A DNA stretch of 64,000 nucleotides from contig JAJFZO010000896.1 of the NCBI GenBank assembly GCA_021397835.1, forward strand, positions 5,124,501 through 5,188,500, written 5' to 3'. Positions within the stretch are counted from its first letter, which is position 1. The number at the start of each line of letters is the position of its first letter. The notes below the pieces were generated by a model that saw nothing but the letters and a program-made list of their open reading frames with translations, ran no database searches and was not told the origin of the DNA. Both the position numbers and the translations under genes were made by a program. Source of the stretch: Moringa oleifera (Eukaryota; Streptophyta; Magnoliopsida; Brassicales; Moringaceae). This document shows positions 36,501 through 48,029 of the stretch, piece after piece.

Positions 36501-37110
36501 ATTTCCAACGCATTACTATTCTATCTAGACTCAAGATATAGTTAAAAAGGTCTACCCTTCGATGTCTCTAATGTCGAAGCAAATGGAAAATTTTTCCAAG
36601 AATTCACCTTGAAGAGTCGAAGTCCTCCCATTCATCCAATTGCTATTTCTTATCATGAGCTTTATCCTCAACTCTTAAAGCTGAAGTTAGTGGCACTAAT
36701 GTTCATGTGGTCCCTGACTCCACCATTCCTTAAGTGGTGTAACCCTATACCAACCTGCCCATAACCCTTTGGGGCACAAGGTCATAACATCAATGACTGC
36801 AACATATCTAAACAGTGGTCTAAGAGTTAATGGACAAAGGCATCTGTTTCCTTCGAAGTGAACAAAGGCCAAATGTGGCCAATAATCCCCTTCTTGCTCA
36901 TTAGGTGAACATGATTGGATGGTGAGAGGAAGAAGAGGCATAGTATTTATGATCAACCATTGCCATTTATGGTGAAGGTTAGAACTCGAACTCCACCAAG
37001 AGAATTTGATAACGAAGAGAAGATCAAAGACCCTTAAGTGGTGATTAAAGTTCTGCCCCTTATCAGTCAAGCCATCTAGTGCATTAGAAGTACCCCACTG
37101 TAACAATAAA
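36500..37110 (+). pseudogene. T1 gag C-terminal knuckle-like region
   Basis: The plus-strand reading contains FLKWCNPIPTCP, FGAQGHNINDC, and RTPPREFDNEEKIKDP. The C-x-F/Y-H-x-G-x-x-G-H-x-I-x-x-C pattern is typical of Tat-lineage gag-pol between capsid and protease. Here the His before Gly is replaced. The 136-codon open frame on the minus strand over the same bases is rejected as a shadow. Confidence 0.6.
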
Positions 37111-37299
37111 TGAAACAGTAAAAACCTGGTTCAATTCATTCAGTTTACAAGGAGTGGGAGATGCTATGGCCTTTTACTAAAGAGCCAACCCCAAAATAGT
37201 GGGTTATAAAGGGGAATACTTTTGACAAGGTAGAGAAATATAAGGCCTTTATTTAGCTCATTTTAGAGGAAGATGCAATGATATTCCTAAAAGTATACT

Positions 37300-38130
37300 A
37301 AGTACACATCAGTTACAAAAAACTCTAGCAAAGAGATTAATGCTAGCCCTCATTCTCAGCTTTGAAGTGCATAGGCAAGCATTCTTACATATCCACAAGA
37401 ACGTCTATGTACCACCTAAAATATCAATTAATAGAATGGAAGGTATTTACAACCACATCACAGCTTACAACTTTATAACCTTTTTCGACGATGAGCTCCC
37501 TATGGAGGGTAGAGGTTCCATTAAAGCTTTCTATATTATGGCTTCATACAAAAGCCATACCATTTCATAGGTGCTCATTAATAATGGGTCATTAATAAAC
37601 CTCATTCTCGTAAGAACTATGGAGCTCCTTCATATAGACTTGACCCCCATTTAACATATTACTACCATGTTATTAAGAGCTTTCGATAGGAGTAAAACTA
37701 AAGTCTAAGGGACCATTGATCTACCATTGAAGATTATACCACTCATTCACGACATGGAATTCCAGATCATGGACATGCTTGCCTTTTTTAGCATCTTCCT
37801 TGAAAGCCATGGATTTACATGGTAGGTGTGGTATCTTCCATTATTTACAAAAGCTCAAAATGGTCGTAAAAGATCGCTTGATCATTATTCATGGTAAAAA
37901 AGACATCATTAACTTGTTAGCAAAGACTTTCCTTACCTAGAAGCACCTGATAAAGAGGATAGCACAATTCTAAAGTTAGACTTCATCAACATCATAGAGT
38001 CTGTGGATGAGAGGCCTTTCAAATTATTGTCAAATCTATAATTCAAAATAAACCAAACTATGGGTAGAGGCTGCCAAGTTAGAAAAGGGCTTGATAAAAA
38101 CTTTAAAGCATCCTGACAATTTTAGAGTTA
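37300..38130 (+). pseudogene. T1 aspartic protease region, degenerate
   Basis: A reading at 37450-37560 gives FFDDELPMEGRGSIKAFYIM, then VLINNGSLINLI (37571-37606). This corresponds to the VLIDNGSSLN active-site region of the retroviral-type aspartic protease. The catalytic Asp codon is now Asn (GAT to AAT). It is followed by LLRAFDRSKTKV and IDLPLKI (to about 37730). The protease would cleave the gag-pol polyprotein. Stops are present. The reading ends at the Harbinger insertion near 38130. Confidence 0.65.
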
Positions 38131-38626
38131 CTAATGCTATCTCCAACCCTATACACTAAATTTAACACCAATTTGATGTTAAAAAAGAATCTTTTTAGAA
38201 TATTGCAACACTAAATTTTTTTCATCTCCAACCTATTTACATTAAATTGGTGTTATAATATTATTTTAATAATATAAATAATAATTATCAATAAAAATAT
38301 TTATAAATATTAATTAATTTATAAATATTTTTAAAATAATTAATATAATTTAAAATTTTAATTTATATTTTTTAAGAAATTAATAATATATAATAAATTA
38401 TAATTTTTAGTAATTTTTAAAATTAATAATTTATTAATTAAATTTTATAAAATTATTTTTACCGTAATTTTAACTTAATTATTTTTATGAGTTACTTATA
38501 TTTTTATGATAATGTATAATTTTCTTGATAGAGTAGTTTTAAATGCATGATTCAAATTAATATTAAAATTTCATTACATAATTGATACAAGACAGAATAA
38601 AATCACTAACACATTACAATATTTAG

Positions 38627-39993
38627 GTTTCTGAATTACCACGACGATTTCACAAATGTTCAATTAATGCTTCACGAAGTCTAAAATGAGCCTCTTTATT
38701 TTTAATTTGCTTATGTCGGGCAAGAAATTCTTGAAACTTCACAGTTTCATCTACTATCATATCAACTTCTGGGATTGGTGCTTCTCGTCAATTTTTAATA
38801 TCAGTATCAATATCGCTTTCATCCTTAATAATCATATTATGCATTATTATGCATGTAGTCATTATATCATGGAGCACATTTTTTCTCCAAAAGCATGTAG
38901 GTCCTTGAATTAATGCAAACCATGATTGAAGAACACCAAATGCACGTTCGACATCCTTTCTACATGCTTCTTGCATCTTCGCAAATAATTTTTTCTTTGA
39001 ACCTCGAGGATCATGAATTGTTTGTACAAGAGTTGACCATTTAGGATATATATCATCGGCTAAATAATAACCCATATGGTACTCACTTCCATTAATGACA
39101 TAAAGAGTTGAAGGTGTTATACCTTTAGCAAAATTTGAAAACAAGTGGCATGCCTCCAGCACATTAATATCATTATTGGAACCAGGCAAGCCAAAATATG
39201 CATGCCAAATCCACAAATCATAGTCAGCTATAGCTTCAAGAATAATAGTTAGAGATCCACTGCGTCCACTATATTGTCTTGCCCAAGCAGTAGGACAATT
39301 TTTTTCGCTTTCGATGCATGCAATCTAAACTCCCTAACATTCTAGAAATTCACATTTCTCACCAATTCTGAGCAACCTTTCAACATCAATAGCATTCGGT
39401 GATTTTAGATAACACTCTCCAAAGATCTCTACAACCGCTCAACAAAATCTTTTCACGCTTTCAATTGTTGTAGATTCTCCAATTTTTATGTATTCATCAG
39501 TTGCATCTGCAGGTACACCATAAGCCAACATTCAAAAAACTATTGTTACTTTTTGTAAACTAGACAATCCAAGTTTACTTAATGCATGCTGTCGTTGCAC
39601 AAAGTAGTTGTCATGAGCTTCGACAGCATTGATAATGGGAAGAAATAAATTTTTACCCATTCGAAATCGTCTATGAAATATTGAATCTTCAAACCTTGGA
39701 TTCTCAACGAAGTAATCATTCCATAAATTATGTGCAGCTACTGCTCGATCATGATTGATCGTTCTATGACCATGAACTGAGCCTCCATGTCGTTGTTGGC
39801 TAGTTTGGTTGTTCATATACTCAAGCATCAAGCGATTATTGTAGACATATAGATTTAGTAATGCTGATTGTAGGGCTTGAAGGGTATGCAAATGTGTCTC
39901 AATAAATGGAGTAAGGTCTAGTTCATCCTCAGTGTTTGAAAATGAAGATGAAGATGAAGATGATATGTGAGAGGGACTAGCAGTAAAATGCAT
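38627..39993 (-). pseudogene. PIF/Harbinger DDE transposase (HARBI1-like nuclease)
   Basis: The start is at 39993 (MHFTASPSHISSSSSSSFSN, Ser-rich, acidic). Then come NPRFEDSIFHRRFRMGKNLF and LSSLQKVTIVF, NCPTAWARQYSGR, WHAYFGLPGSNNDINVL, YYLADDIYPKW, and KDVERAFGVLQSWFALI. The three catalytic acids of the DDE domain can be read: Asp in GSLDCMH (about 39323), Asp in GSNNDINVL, and Glu in DVERAFGVL. The C-terminal tail continues past a stop at 38788 to 38627. One frameshift lies near 39300, and stops occur at 39531 and 38788. It catalyses element excision and insertion together with the Myb-like protein. The only damage seen is a few point changes, so the inactivation looks recent. Confidence 0.8.
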
Positions 39994-40069
39994 AGTTGCT
40001 TATAATATTTATGAACGGTTAACTGATAATATGGAGAACGGGTTGAATAACCAAATAGATGGTGATATC

Positions 40070-41900
40070 CAAGGTCTTTTATAGGTAAAAATGACGGCAA
40101 GTGATAATATACAACGTATTTTGCATGAACCGTTGGATGAAAAAAGCAATTCAATCTAAACCGTTCCTTTCAAATCACACAATATCCAAGGTCTATCATA
40201 CACTATAAAGCATGTGATAATAAAAAACGTATCTTGTACGAACCGTTGGATGAAAAAAGCAATTCAATCTAAACTGTTCCTTTCAAATCACACAATATCC
40301 AAGGTTTGTCATACACTATAAGGCATGTGACAATATACAACGTATCTTGTATGAACCGTTGGATGAAAAAAGCAATTCAATCTAAACCGTTCATTTCAAG
40401 TCACACAATATCCAAGGTCTGTCATATACTATATGGCATGTGACAATATACAACGTATCTTGTACGAACCGTTGGATAAAAAAAGCAATTTAATATAAAC
40501 TGTTCCTTTCAAATCATACAATACTTAAGGTCTGTCATACACTATAAGGCATGCGACAATATACAACGTATCTTGTATGAACTGTTGGATAAAAAAGCAA
40601 TTCAATCTAAACCGTTCCTTTCAAATCACACAATATCCATGGTCTATCATACACTATGAGGCATGTGACAATATACAATGTATCTTGTATGAACCGTTGG
40701 ATGAAAAAAGCAATTCAATCTAAACTGTTCATTTCAAATCACACAATATCCAAGGTCTGTCATACATTATAAGGCCTGTGAGAATATACAACGTATCTTG
40801 TACGAATCGTTGGATGGAAAAAGCAATTCAATCTAAATTGTTCACTTCAAATCACACAACACCCAAGGTCTGTCATACACTATAAGCCATGTGACAATAT
40901 ACAACATATCTTGTACGAACCGTTGGATGAGAAAAAGCAATTCAATCTTAACCATTCCTTTCAAATCACACAATATCCAAGGTCTGTCATACACTATAAG
41001 GTATGTGACAATATACAATGTATCTTGTATGAACCGTTGGATGAAAAAAGCAATTCAATCTAAACCGTTCATTTTAAATCACATAATATCCAAGGTCTGT
41101 CATACACTATAAGGCAAGTGACAATATATAACGTATCTTGTACGAACTATTGGATAAAAAAAGCAATTTAATCTAGACCGTTCCTTTTAAATCGCACAAT
41201 ATCCAAGGTCTGTCATACACTATAAGGAATGTGACAATATACAATGTATCTTATATGTACCATTCGATGAAAAAAATAATTCAATCTAACCCATTCATTT
41301 CAAATCACATAATATCCAAGGTCTGTCATACACTATAAGGCATGTGACAATATGCAACGTATCTTATACGAACCGTTGGATAAAAAAAGTAATTCAATCT
41401 AAACTGTTCCTTTCAAATCACGCAATATCGAAGGTCTGTCAAACACTATAAGGTATGTGACAATATATAATGTATTTTGGATGAACCATTGGATGAAAAA
41501 AGCAATTCAATCTAAACCGTTCATTTGAAATCACACAATATCCAAGGTCTATCATACATTATAAGGCATGTGAGAATATACATGCAACGTATCTTGTATG
41601 AACCATTGGATGAAAAAAGCAATTTAATTTAAATCGTTCATTTCAAATCACACAATATCGAAGGTCTGTCATACACTATAAGGCATGTGACAATAAACAA
41701 TGTATCTTGTATGAACCGTTGGATGAAAAAAGTAATTCAATCTAAACCTTTCATTTCAAATCACACAATATCGAAGGTCTGTCATACACTGTAAGGCATG
41801 TGACAATATACAATGTATCTTGTATGAACCGTTGGATGAAAAAAGTAATTCAATCTAAACCTTTCAATTCAAATCACACAATATCCAAGGTCTGTCATAA
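40070..41900. repeat. 113-bp tandem array between the two Harbinger genes, about 16 copies
   Basis: The period is 113 bp (one unit is 112): the GTATCTTG phrase recurs at 40116, 40229, 40342, 40455, 40568, 40680 and 40793, and onward. Each unit contains GAACCGTTGGATGAAAAAAG, CAATTCAATCTAAACCGTTC, AATCACACAATATCCAAGG, and GGCATGTGACAATATACAAC. The array starts just upstream of the transposase start codon and ends about 130 bp before the Myb-like start. It therefore fills the shared promoter region. Copies differ by a few bases each. 113 is not a multiple of three, and the short open frames are not genes. Confidence 0.92.
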
Positions 41901-42035
41901 AACAATATTCATAAATTATTGTGCACTTTACCAATTGTATAAATAGATAGTGAATTATCATGTTCAAAATCAAGAGAGTTCTCATATTACTTTTTCAAAA
42001 CCTCTTGCAAGATTAAAACATACACTATTTCAACT

Positions 42036-43136
42036 ATGACTTTAAGTTCAAATTAAGGCAAAAAACCCAAAGTAGTATACGTACTACTTCATATTCTAAC
42101 GATGAAGATCGACTTTTGTGCCATATTTATCTTGATATTTCTCAAAATACGAATATTGGCAAAAATCAATCAGCTCTTCAATTTTGATCTCGTATTGAAA
42201 AAGAATATCATAAAGCTTTGCTAGCACACATTACAAATGTTCGACCGTGGAAATCTCTACTAACACGGGTGCAAACAATCATGGCAGTTGTTGCCAAGTT
42301 ACGAGGATGTATTTGTCAAATTGAAAATTTGAATCCAAGTGGTGCTTCGAAACAAGATATTGTAAGTACTTATTCTTTTTTTTAAAACTAAATTTGGTAA
42401 AAGTTTTGCATGTTCACGTCATTTTTTTAATGGTGTCTTGTAGTTAGATAAAGCCAAATTTTTACTAGCAAAAGATCCGACTTTCAAAAGAGGTTTCAAA
42501 TTTGATCATATATGGCCTATTCTTAAAAATATTGAGAAATTTGCTGATGCTGATCCCAATCAAACTATTAACCATAAGAAGCGACCAAATCACAACAACA
42601 TATCTCATTCAGAATCTAACTCATCAAAGTCCATAGGTTCGTCATCATTTTATATTGATTTAAATGATGATTTTGAAAATGAGGATTTGTATAATGATAA
42701 TATTGAACCTCAACGTCCTGCTGGGAGGAACAAATAGAAAATGAAGAACAAACAAAATGAAGAGTTCAAAGAATATTTCAAATCTATGAAGGACGAAACA
42801 GATAAATTGAAAGAAATTATCCAAGGAAACGGTGTCTCTATTCAAGAAGCGCAATCACTACTCCAAAAGAATGTTGAGCTGCAACTTCTATGAGCTCAAA
42901 ATGAGGCAAAAAAGATGGAATTGCAAGAACGAAGAGAGGAAAACAAGATTTTAGAGAAAGATATTGATTCTATAAAAGATCCGATACTACGTGAAGTTAT
43001 TTGAAATGAACAAATGAAAATTTATGCAAAACGAGGTCGAGATCACCAATCTGAATGAGTGAGTGGATCATTTAATGCTTTTGATCAATATTTTGGTGGT
43101 GTAGGAGGAAATGGAAATGACTTTCCCACATTCTAA
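42036..43136 (+). pseudogene. Harbinger Myb/SANT-like accessory protein gene
   Basis: Readable order: YSNDEDRLLCHIYLDISQN, then NQSALQF, SRIEKEYHKALLAHI (SANT/Myb-like N-terminus); VAKLRGCICQIENLNPSG before an intron (42362-42443, GTAAGT ... TTGTAG). Then KAKFLLAKDPTFKRGFKFDH, NDDFENEDLY, and a Lys/Glu-rich helical C-terminus ending VGGNGNDFPTF with stop at 43134-43136. This is the partner protein of PIF/Harbinger elements, which binds DNA and helps the transposase. In-frame stops (for example where Trp precedes SRIEKEY, and at about 42736) suggest it is no longer made intact. Confidence 0.75.
42362..42443 (+). other. Intron of the Harbinger Myb-like gene
   Basis: GATATT then GTAAGTACTT at the donor, and GGTGTCTTGTAG at the acceptor. 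The frame continues in the expected order on both sides. Confidence 0.65.
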
Positions 43137-43699
43137 ATAGTTCTAAAATTAGTTTATTATTGTTGAAGAATTTTAATTTTAATTAATGTTATAATTACAG
43201 TTTAAGTTGTAATCGTTAATGTGTTGTTACATTTATTATACTGTGTTATCAATTGAAAGAAATTTTATCTTTATCATGTTCATGCAAAAATTTAAATTAT
43301 ATCATAAATTATAAATTACTTTAAATTTTTATATATTTTTAAATAATAATTTTAATAATATATATAATTTTATTATTAATTAAATAAATTATTATTTATT
43401 AATAATTTAAATAAAACAAAATTATATATTGAATATTTGTCTTGTTTTAAAAATCTGGATGAAATATTCTGAATGGTATAATTTTTTCTTAATAATATCA
43501 CATATTTATTAAGTTATTGATCAAAAATATCTTTGATTCAAAAACTTTAAAAAAGTAATTTGTAAAAAAAATAATTTAAAAATACACTAATTTGGTGCAA
43601 CACTGTAGCAGCACCAAATTGCAGAACTGAATTTTTCGTCACATTTGAGACGGTTTGGCTAATTTTTAAAGGCATTTTGCCATTTTGCCATCTTCATGG

Positions 43700-44190
43700 C
43701 CTAAGTAACTCAAAAGACTAGGGGATTAAATACTAGCCAACTTTAGAGGATAAAGAGAAAAGAAAGGAGTTAAAGAAAGCTCAAAAACTTGGGCTAGGTT
43801 GGGCTATCAACTATAACAAGATGTTGACGAACAATTTCTGTTCCGTCAAGTGGCTCTATAGCAAATTTATTTTTACCCTGATGACTCATCAGGTTGTTCA
43901 TAAAATAGTAATAGACGAAGAAAATAAGAACATGTCAAGTAGGAGATTGCTTGGGGTCCTCCTTGTTTTGAATTAAATAATTGGATATAGACAAGAGATT
44001 TGTATGTAGCCTTATTTTAACTCTTTCTAGGTAATACATTGCAATGTTTCTTCTTATCTCTTTTCCAAGCCAACTCATTTCATTCTTCACCTTTTGCTCA
44101 TTCATGAAAATCATCATCTTATCATCTACATAAATAAAACCATTTCCTTCTTATGTCCAAGAAGTTTAGTTACCCAAATCTCTAACACTT
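43700..44190 (+). pseudogene. T1 pol linker after the Harbinger insertion
   Basis: The plus-strand reading resumes with YQPTLEDKEKKGVKESSKTW and ARLGYQL (about 43730-43810). This matches the basic linker between protease and RT in Tat-lineage polyproteins (GYxPTxxDK... A/SxARLxG). It shows that the Harbinger element split one reading unit. Confidence 0.5.
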
Positions 44191-45300
44191 ATGAGATGGA
44201 TTTAACCAAGGAAGATGATTTCATAAATGACTTCAAAACTGAGGAGGAATTTGAATTACCACCACAACTATTCATGCAACTACAAATCAAAGACAAACAT
44301 ATATTATCTCATCAATAAGAAGCTAATATCATAAATTTGGGTACAGATGAAGACAGAAGAGAATTGAAGATTGGCACCACTTTGCTATTATAGCTGAAAT
44401 AGAGCGTAATGGACTTGCTCTAAGAATTCAATGATATATTTGCCTGATCTTATAAAGATATGCTAGATTTAGATAGAAATATAGTAGAACACAAATTGCC
44501 ACTCAAGCTAGAATGCCACCCTACTTAATAAAAGTTAAAGAGAATGAAACTTGAGACACCTTTGAAGATGAAAAAAGAAGTGCAAAAATTGTTTGAAGTA
44601 GAGTTTTTCATGGTTTCTAAATATCCAAAATGGGTGGCAAATATAATCTCGATCCCTTAAAAAGATGGGCGAATCTAAATTTGCGTGGACTGCAAATACT
44701 TAAATAAAACATTAAGAATAACTTTTTCACTTGCACATATAGATACACTGGTGGATAACACAATGAAATACTCCTTGTTTTTTTTTTTATGGATAGTTAT
44801 TCCGACTATAATCAGATACTCATGGCATCTGAAGACATGGGAAAAAAACTACCTTATGATCATATGAGGAACATTTTTTTTTCGAGTGATGCCTTTTGGC
44901 TTGAAGAACATTGGGATGCAATGTGGGACTCTATTTCATGACCTAATGCATAAGTCTATGGATGTCTATATAGACAACATGACTACCAAATATAAGAAAG
45001 ATGAAAACCACATAGATGACCTTAAAGGGCTATTTGAAAGACTCAAGTAATACATGCTCCGATTGAATCTAAATAAATGCACCTTCAAGATCAAGTTCAA
45101 AAACTTGCTAGATTTTATAATTAGTGAACAAGGTATTAAAGTTGATCAAGATAAAGTTTAAGCTATATCAGAGCTTCCCTATTAAGGACTATAAAATGGT
45201 GGCTTTCTATATCAAGGACTATAAAAATGGTAGCTTTCTCTATTAAGGACTATAAAAGAGGTCATAGGATTCCAAGATGCCTTACCTATATATCTAAATT
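44190..45300 (+). pseudogene. T1 reverse transcriptase, degenerate
   Basis: Blocks in order: EVEFFMVSKYPKWVANIISIP (44599-44660, interrupted); CVDCKYLNKTL (44680-44712); HIDTLVDNTMKYSLFF (44738-44785); FRVMPFGLKNIG (44882-44917); VYIDNM (44965-44982); LKKLF-type ERLKQYMLRLNLNKCTFKIK (about 45030-45098); FIISEQGIKVDQDKV (45115-45160). The catalytic YVDD box reads YIDN, with the second Asp changed to Asn by one base. Copies RNA to DNA in intact relatives. A short tandem triplication (45175-45260) and several stops add damage. The block set (LVDNT, FGLKN, KCTF, SEQGI) is that of Tat-type Ty3/gypsy. Confidence 0.75.
45175..45262 (+). repeat. Three tandem copies of a 30-40 bp unit inside the RT relic
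   Basis: The phrase ATTAAGGACTATAAAA or ATCAAGGACTATAAAAATGG occurs three times in a row, with TGGTGGCTTTCT-like tails between. It breaks the reading after the KVDQDKV region. Probably replication slippage after the element died. Confidence 0.8.
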
Positions 45301-45850
45301 TATATCTCAGCTGACGAATATATATGACCCCATTTTCACTCTACTGAAGAAGCAAAACCCTAGGGAGTGGAACATGTAATATCAAATGGCCTTTGATAAA
45401 ATAAAAGAATATTTATCCCACCTACTAGTATGATGCCTCCAATTTTAGAGAAGCCATTGATATTGTATCTATTTTATGTATAATAACTCATTGGGTTTTG
45501 TTTTGGCATAAGTTAATGACATCCAAAAAAGAAAACAAGCCATATACTATCTTAGCAGGAAATTCATGGATTATGAGTGCAAATACTCATTCATTGACAA
45601 ATTATATTGTGCTTTAGCATGGGCAACTCAAAAAGTTAAGACAATATCTACTCAATCATACTGTATAGGATATAGTTAAGCTAGATCTCATAAAATATTT
45701 GATGGAAAAACCATCATTTTTAAGCAGACTCACAAGATGGCAAGTACTCATGTCTAAATATCACATCATTTCTGCTTCATTAAAGGTTATAAAAGGGAGT
45801 GCCTTGGCCGAATTCTTAGCTAAAAGAGCCATTGACAATTACCTCCCTAT
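45300..45850 (+). pseudogene. T1 RT connection and RNase H, degenerate
   Basis: Readings include AFDKIKEYLSHLL (about 45390-45425), AIYYLSRKFMDYECKYSFID (about 45540-45597), LYCALAWAT, and EKPSFLSRLTRWQVLMSKY (45702-45758), then LKVIKGSALAEFLAKRAIDN. These match the gypsy RNase H (YLSRKF, E-x-R-Y-s-x-x-E/D-x-x, LAWA) and the following connection in the Tat branch. RNase H would remove the RNA strand after copying. The 111-codon open frame at 45699-46034 covers part of it. Confidence 0.7.
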
Positions 45851-45884
45851 TAAGTTTGAGTTCCCTGATGAGGGCTTATTAAGC

Positions 45885-46365
45885 CTGGTAGACTTAGTTA
45901 GTAAGGATACATCTGGATCGATCATGTACTTTGATGGACCCTCCAAGACATTAGGGCATGGTGTAGGGGCATTATTAAAATTCTCCGGGGGAGAATCCCT
46001 TCAGCACAAGCTTAGACTTCAACTTAACCAATAACGTGCCAGAGTATAAAGCATGTGTAATAGGCTTAAGAGCTATGATTGATAAAAATATCAAAAAACT
46101 TACAGTTTTAAAGATTTTGCCTTGGTTATTTGTCAACCAAAAGGTGAATGGTTGTTGAGAAATCCTGAGCTTTCCGAAATATTATGAGTTAGTACAAGAG
46201 TTGTTGACTAACTTCCAAGATATATGTTTTTAGTATTTCCCCAAAGAAGAAAATTAAATGGCAGACGTCTTCATTACTTTAGTAGCAATGTTTCAAATAA
46301 GTGATCTTGAAGATATCATACCTATCAAGATAAGCATTCGTCGAGCTCCTGCATATTGTACGACA
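45885..46365 (+). pseudogene. Second (archaeal-type) RNase H and downstream linker of T1
   Basis: SIMYFDGPSKTLGHGVGALL (45921-45980) matches the start of the additional RNase H of Tat elements (M-Y-F-D-G-A-S-N-x-x-G-x-G-x-G). It is followed by a frameshifted stretch, then ADVFITLVAMFQISDLEDIIP (46261-46323), equivalent to ADALATLASMF in relatives. Presence of this second domain is a recognised Tat-branch feature. Stops and a frameshift near 46030 disrupt it. Confidence 0.65.
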
Positions 46366-46544
46366 CTTGAAAAAAAAAAACAGAAGAAGAAAAACCATGA
46401 TACTATGATATCTAAAAATTCCTCAAGGAGTGACTTTACCCAGAAAAAAGCAATGGAGAATAACTAAAAAATATTAAAAAAAATTAGCAGTAAATTACCT
46501 AGTTGATAGAGAGATGCTAACACTATATTTGAAGGAATGGTATT

Positions 46545-47170
46545 AAGAATGGAAATGATGTAACTTTGTTGAAAATTTGTTTGGAAAGTATAAGCACAAA
46601 TTTGAATAAATTTGAATGAAAATATGCAGTAGAAGGCTTACCACCAAGTTTAATATCAAAGGGATATAAACAATCACCAACCTAAGAATAATAAGTAAAG
46701 ACACAACAACCTCATAACTCACCACTCAAAGAGATATAGATAAACACCATCCTAAGATATATAGGATGTTTCTCACCATTCAATGGCTCACAACCAAAGA
46801 TATATAGAGATGGAAGAAAGAACTCAAAGAGTTTCTACACATATAACTCCAGTCTAAGCTATCTTCTAAGTCTAAACCATGAAAATAACTACTAGTACAC
46901 AAAACAACCCTCCATGCATTGGGATTTCAAAAAATCATTAAATTTTTACTGATAACTGAATCATTTAATGCATTTGTTTGACCAAAAATGAAGTTAGCGG
47001 ACTGAAATAAATCTTTCTTGAAGATTGGCAAGGTGCATGCCAACTGTCTAAGACTATAAAAGCTTCCATAATCTTCTTTCTAGAAAATCTTCTAATGTGC
47101 ATGCTAACTATTCTTCACGTAGCATCATGGGTCAAATGTGGCAATGTAACCACTCCTACGTCAGAAGCTA
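46545..47170. mobile_element. Probable insertion between RNase H and integrase parts of T1
   Basis: The polyprotein reading breaks at about 46545 (after a region like DREMLTLYLKEWY). It resumes at about 47200 with an EVHEGICETHASGP block. The roughly 620 bp between shows no pol similarity. On the minus strand it has a TATA-like CTTTTATAGTC at about 47060. It might be a solo LTR or other small insert. I could not read terminal duplications, so the nature and ends are uncertain. Confidence 0.4.
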
Positions 47171-47194
47171 TATAAAAAAAATTGATTAAATACA

Positions 47195-47375
47195 TTTGAG
47201 ATATTTAGATGTCAAAGAAGCTTAAGAGATTTTAAAAGAAGTACATGAAGGGATTTGTGAAACACATGCAAGTGGCCCTATGTTGGCAAGAAAAATAATT
47301 TGAGCGAGATATTATTATACTGGCGAAGATTGGTGGACAAAAGCTACCCAATTTTTTTAATTCTCATGTGATTAA
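47195..47375 (+). pseudogene. T1 integrase N-terminal scrap (H2C2 region)
   Basis: KEVHEGICETHASGPMLARK (47238-47297), then ARYYYTGEDWWTKA (about 47306-47347). This matches the HHCC zinc-binding N-terminus of gypsy integrase (E-x-H-x-G-x-C-G-x-H-x-x-G). The reading then ends. The DDE catalytic core and C-terminus are missing, so the integrase is truncated. Confidence 0.7.
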
Positions 47376-48020
47376 AAAGTATTATGCTTAAGGACTTTGA
47401 TGAAGGAAAGAGTTTTCTTCCTTAAAATCGTCAATCTAAGCTTAAATCTATAACAATGCGAATCGGACATCACCAAATAATATCATGTGATCATTACCCT
47501 TTTGACATATAATTCTTTGAACACATACAATGAAAGCCATTTGGGCATAATTCTTTTTCATACCTTACATTTTCTTTACTATTAAAAGTGCATCATATAC
47601 ATTCTATGATAGGGGATCAAAAGCTCTCCTAATTGTATCTTACAAAATAGGGTAGTGATGAAAAGAACAGCTCGAATAAAAATAAAAATCATTGTAAAAG
47701 GACATCTTATAAGGAATCATCAAGTGACACACAAAAGTAAGGGGAGCACGATCAAATAAGTATCAATCATGAAAAGCACTCTCACTCATTTCACCTGGAT
47801 GGATAATTTCTTCCCATAGCAAACGATAAAAATTATCTTCATGAAGAAAAGATAGTAGGGGCAAGAAGTCAAGGACTGAATGACGGATGACCAGATAACC
47901 CGTCAAGACAATAATGACATCGAAACTCTTCATCAACACATATCTTACTTAGCATTAGCAGATTGAAAACTCTGAGTAAAGCTATGTACATTCCTATAGA
48001 GTCAAGAAAAAATAATATCT
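47376..48020. other. Non-coding T1 3' internal sequence
   Basis: No readable gene. Lies between the integrase scrap and the repeat array, where the rest of integrase would be in an intact element. Confidence 0.35.
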
Positions 48021-48029
48021 AAATAATAT

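Larger units (their letters stand above)
38132..43690. mobile_element. PIF/Harbinger DNA transposon with two divergent genes
   Basis: It interrupts T1 between protease and RT. The left end probably starts after a TTA at about 38127-38132 with GAGTTACTAATGCTATCTCC. The right end is decayed, and the retrotransposon reading resumes by about 43700. Contents: AT-rich left arm; DDE transposase on minus (38627-39993); 113-bp repeat array (40070-41900); Myb/SANT-like gene on plus (42036-43136); AT-rich right arm. The 5' and 3' arms both contain 'aatttggtg/caccaaatt' phrases. The 3-bp duplication and full TIRs could not be confirmed. Confidence 0.75.

Noticed and set aside
36696..37106. 136-codon minus-strand frame
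   Set aside because: The plus strand over the same bases reads as gag C-terminal region with recognisable motifs. The minus frame has no pattern.
40070..41900. CRISPR-like array
   Set aside because: Units are contiguous 113-bp repeats without unique spacers, in a plant transposon between its two genes.
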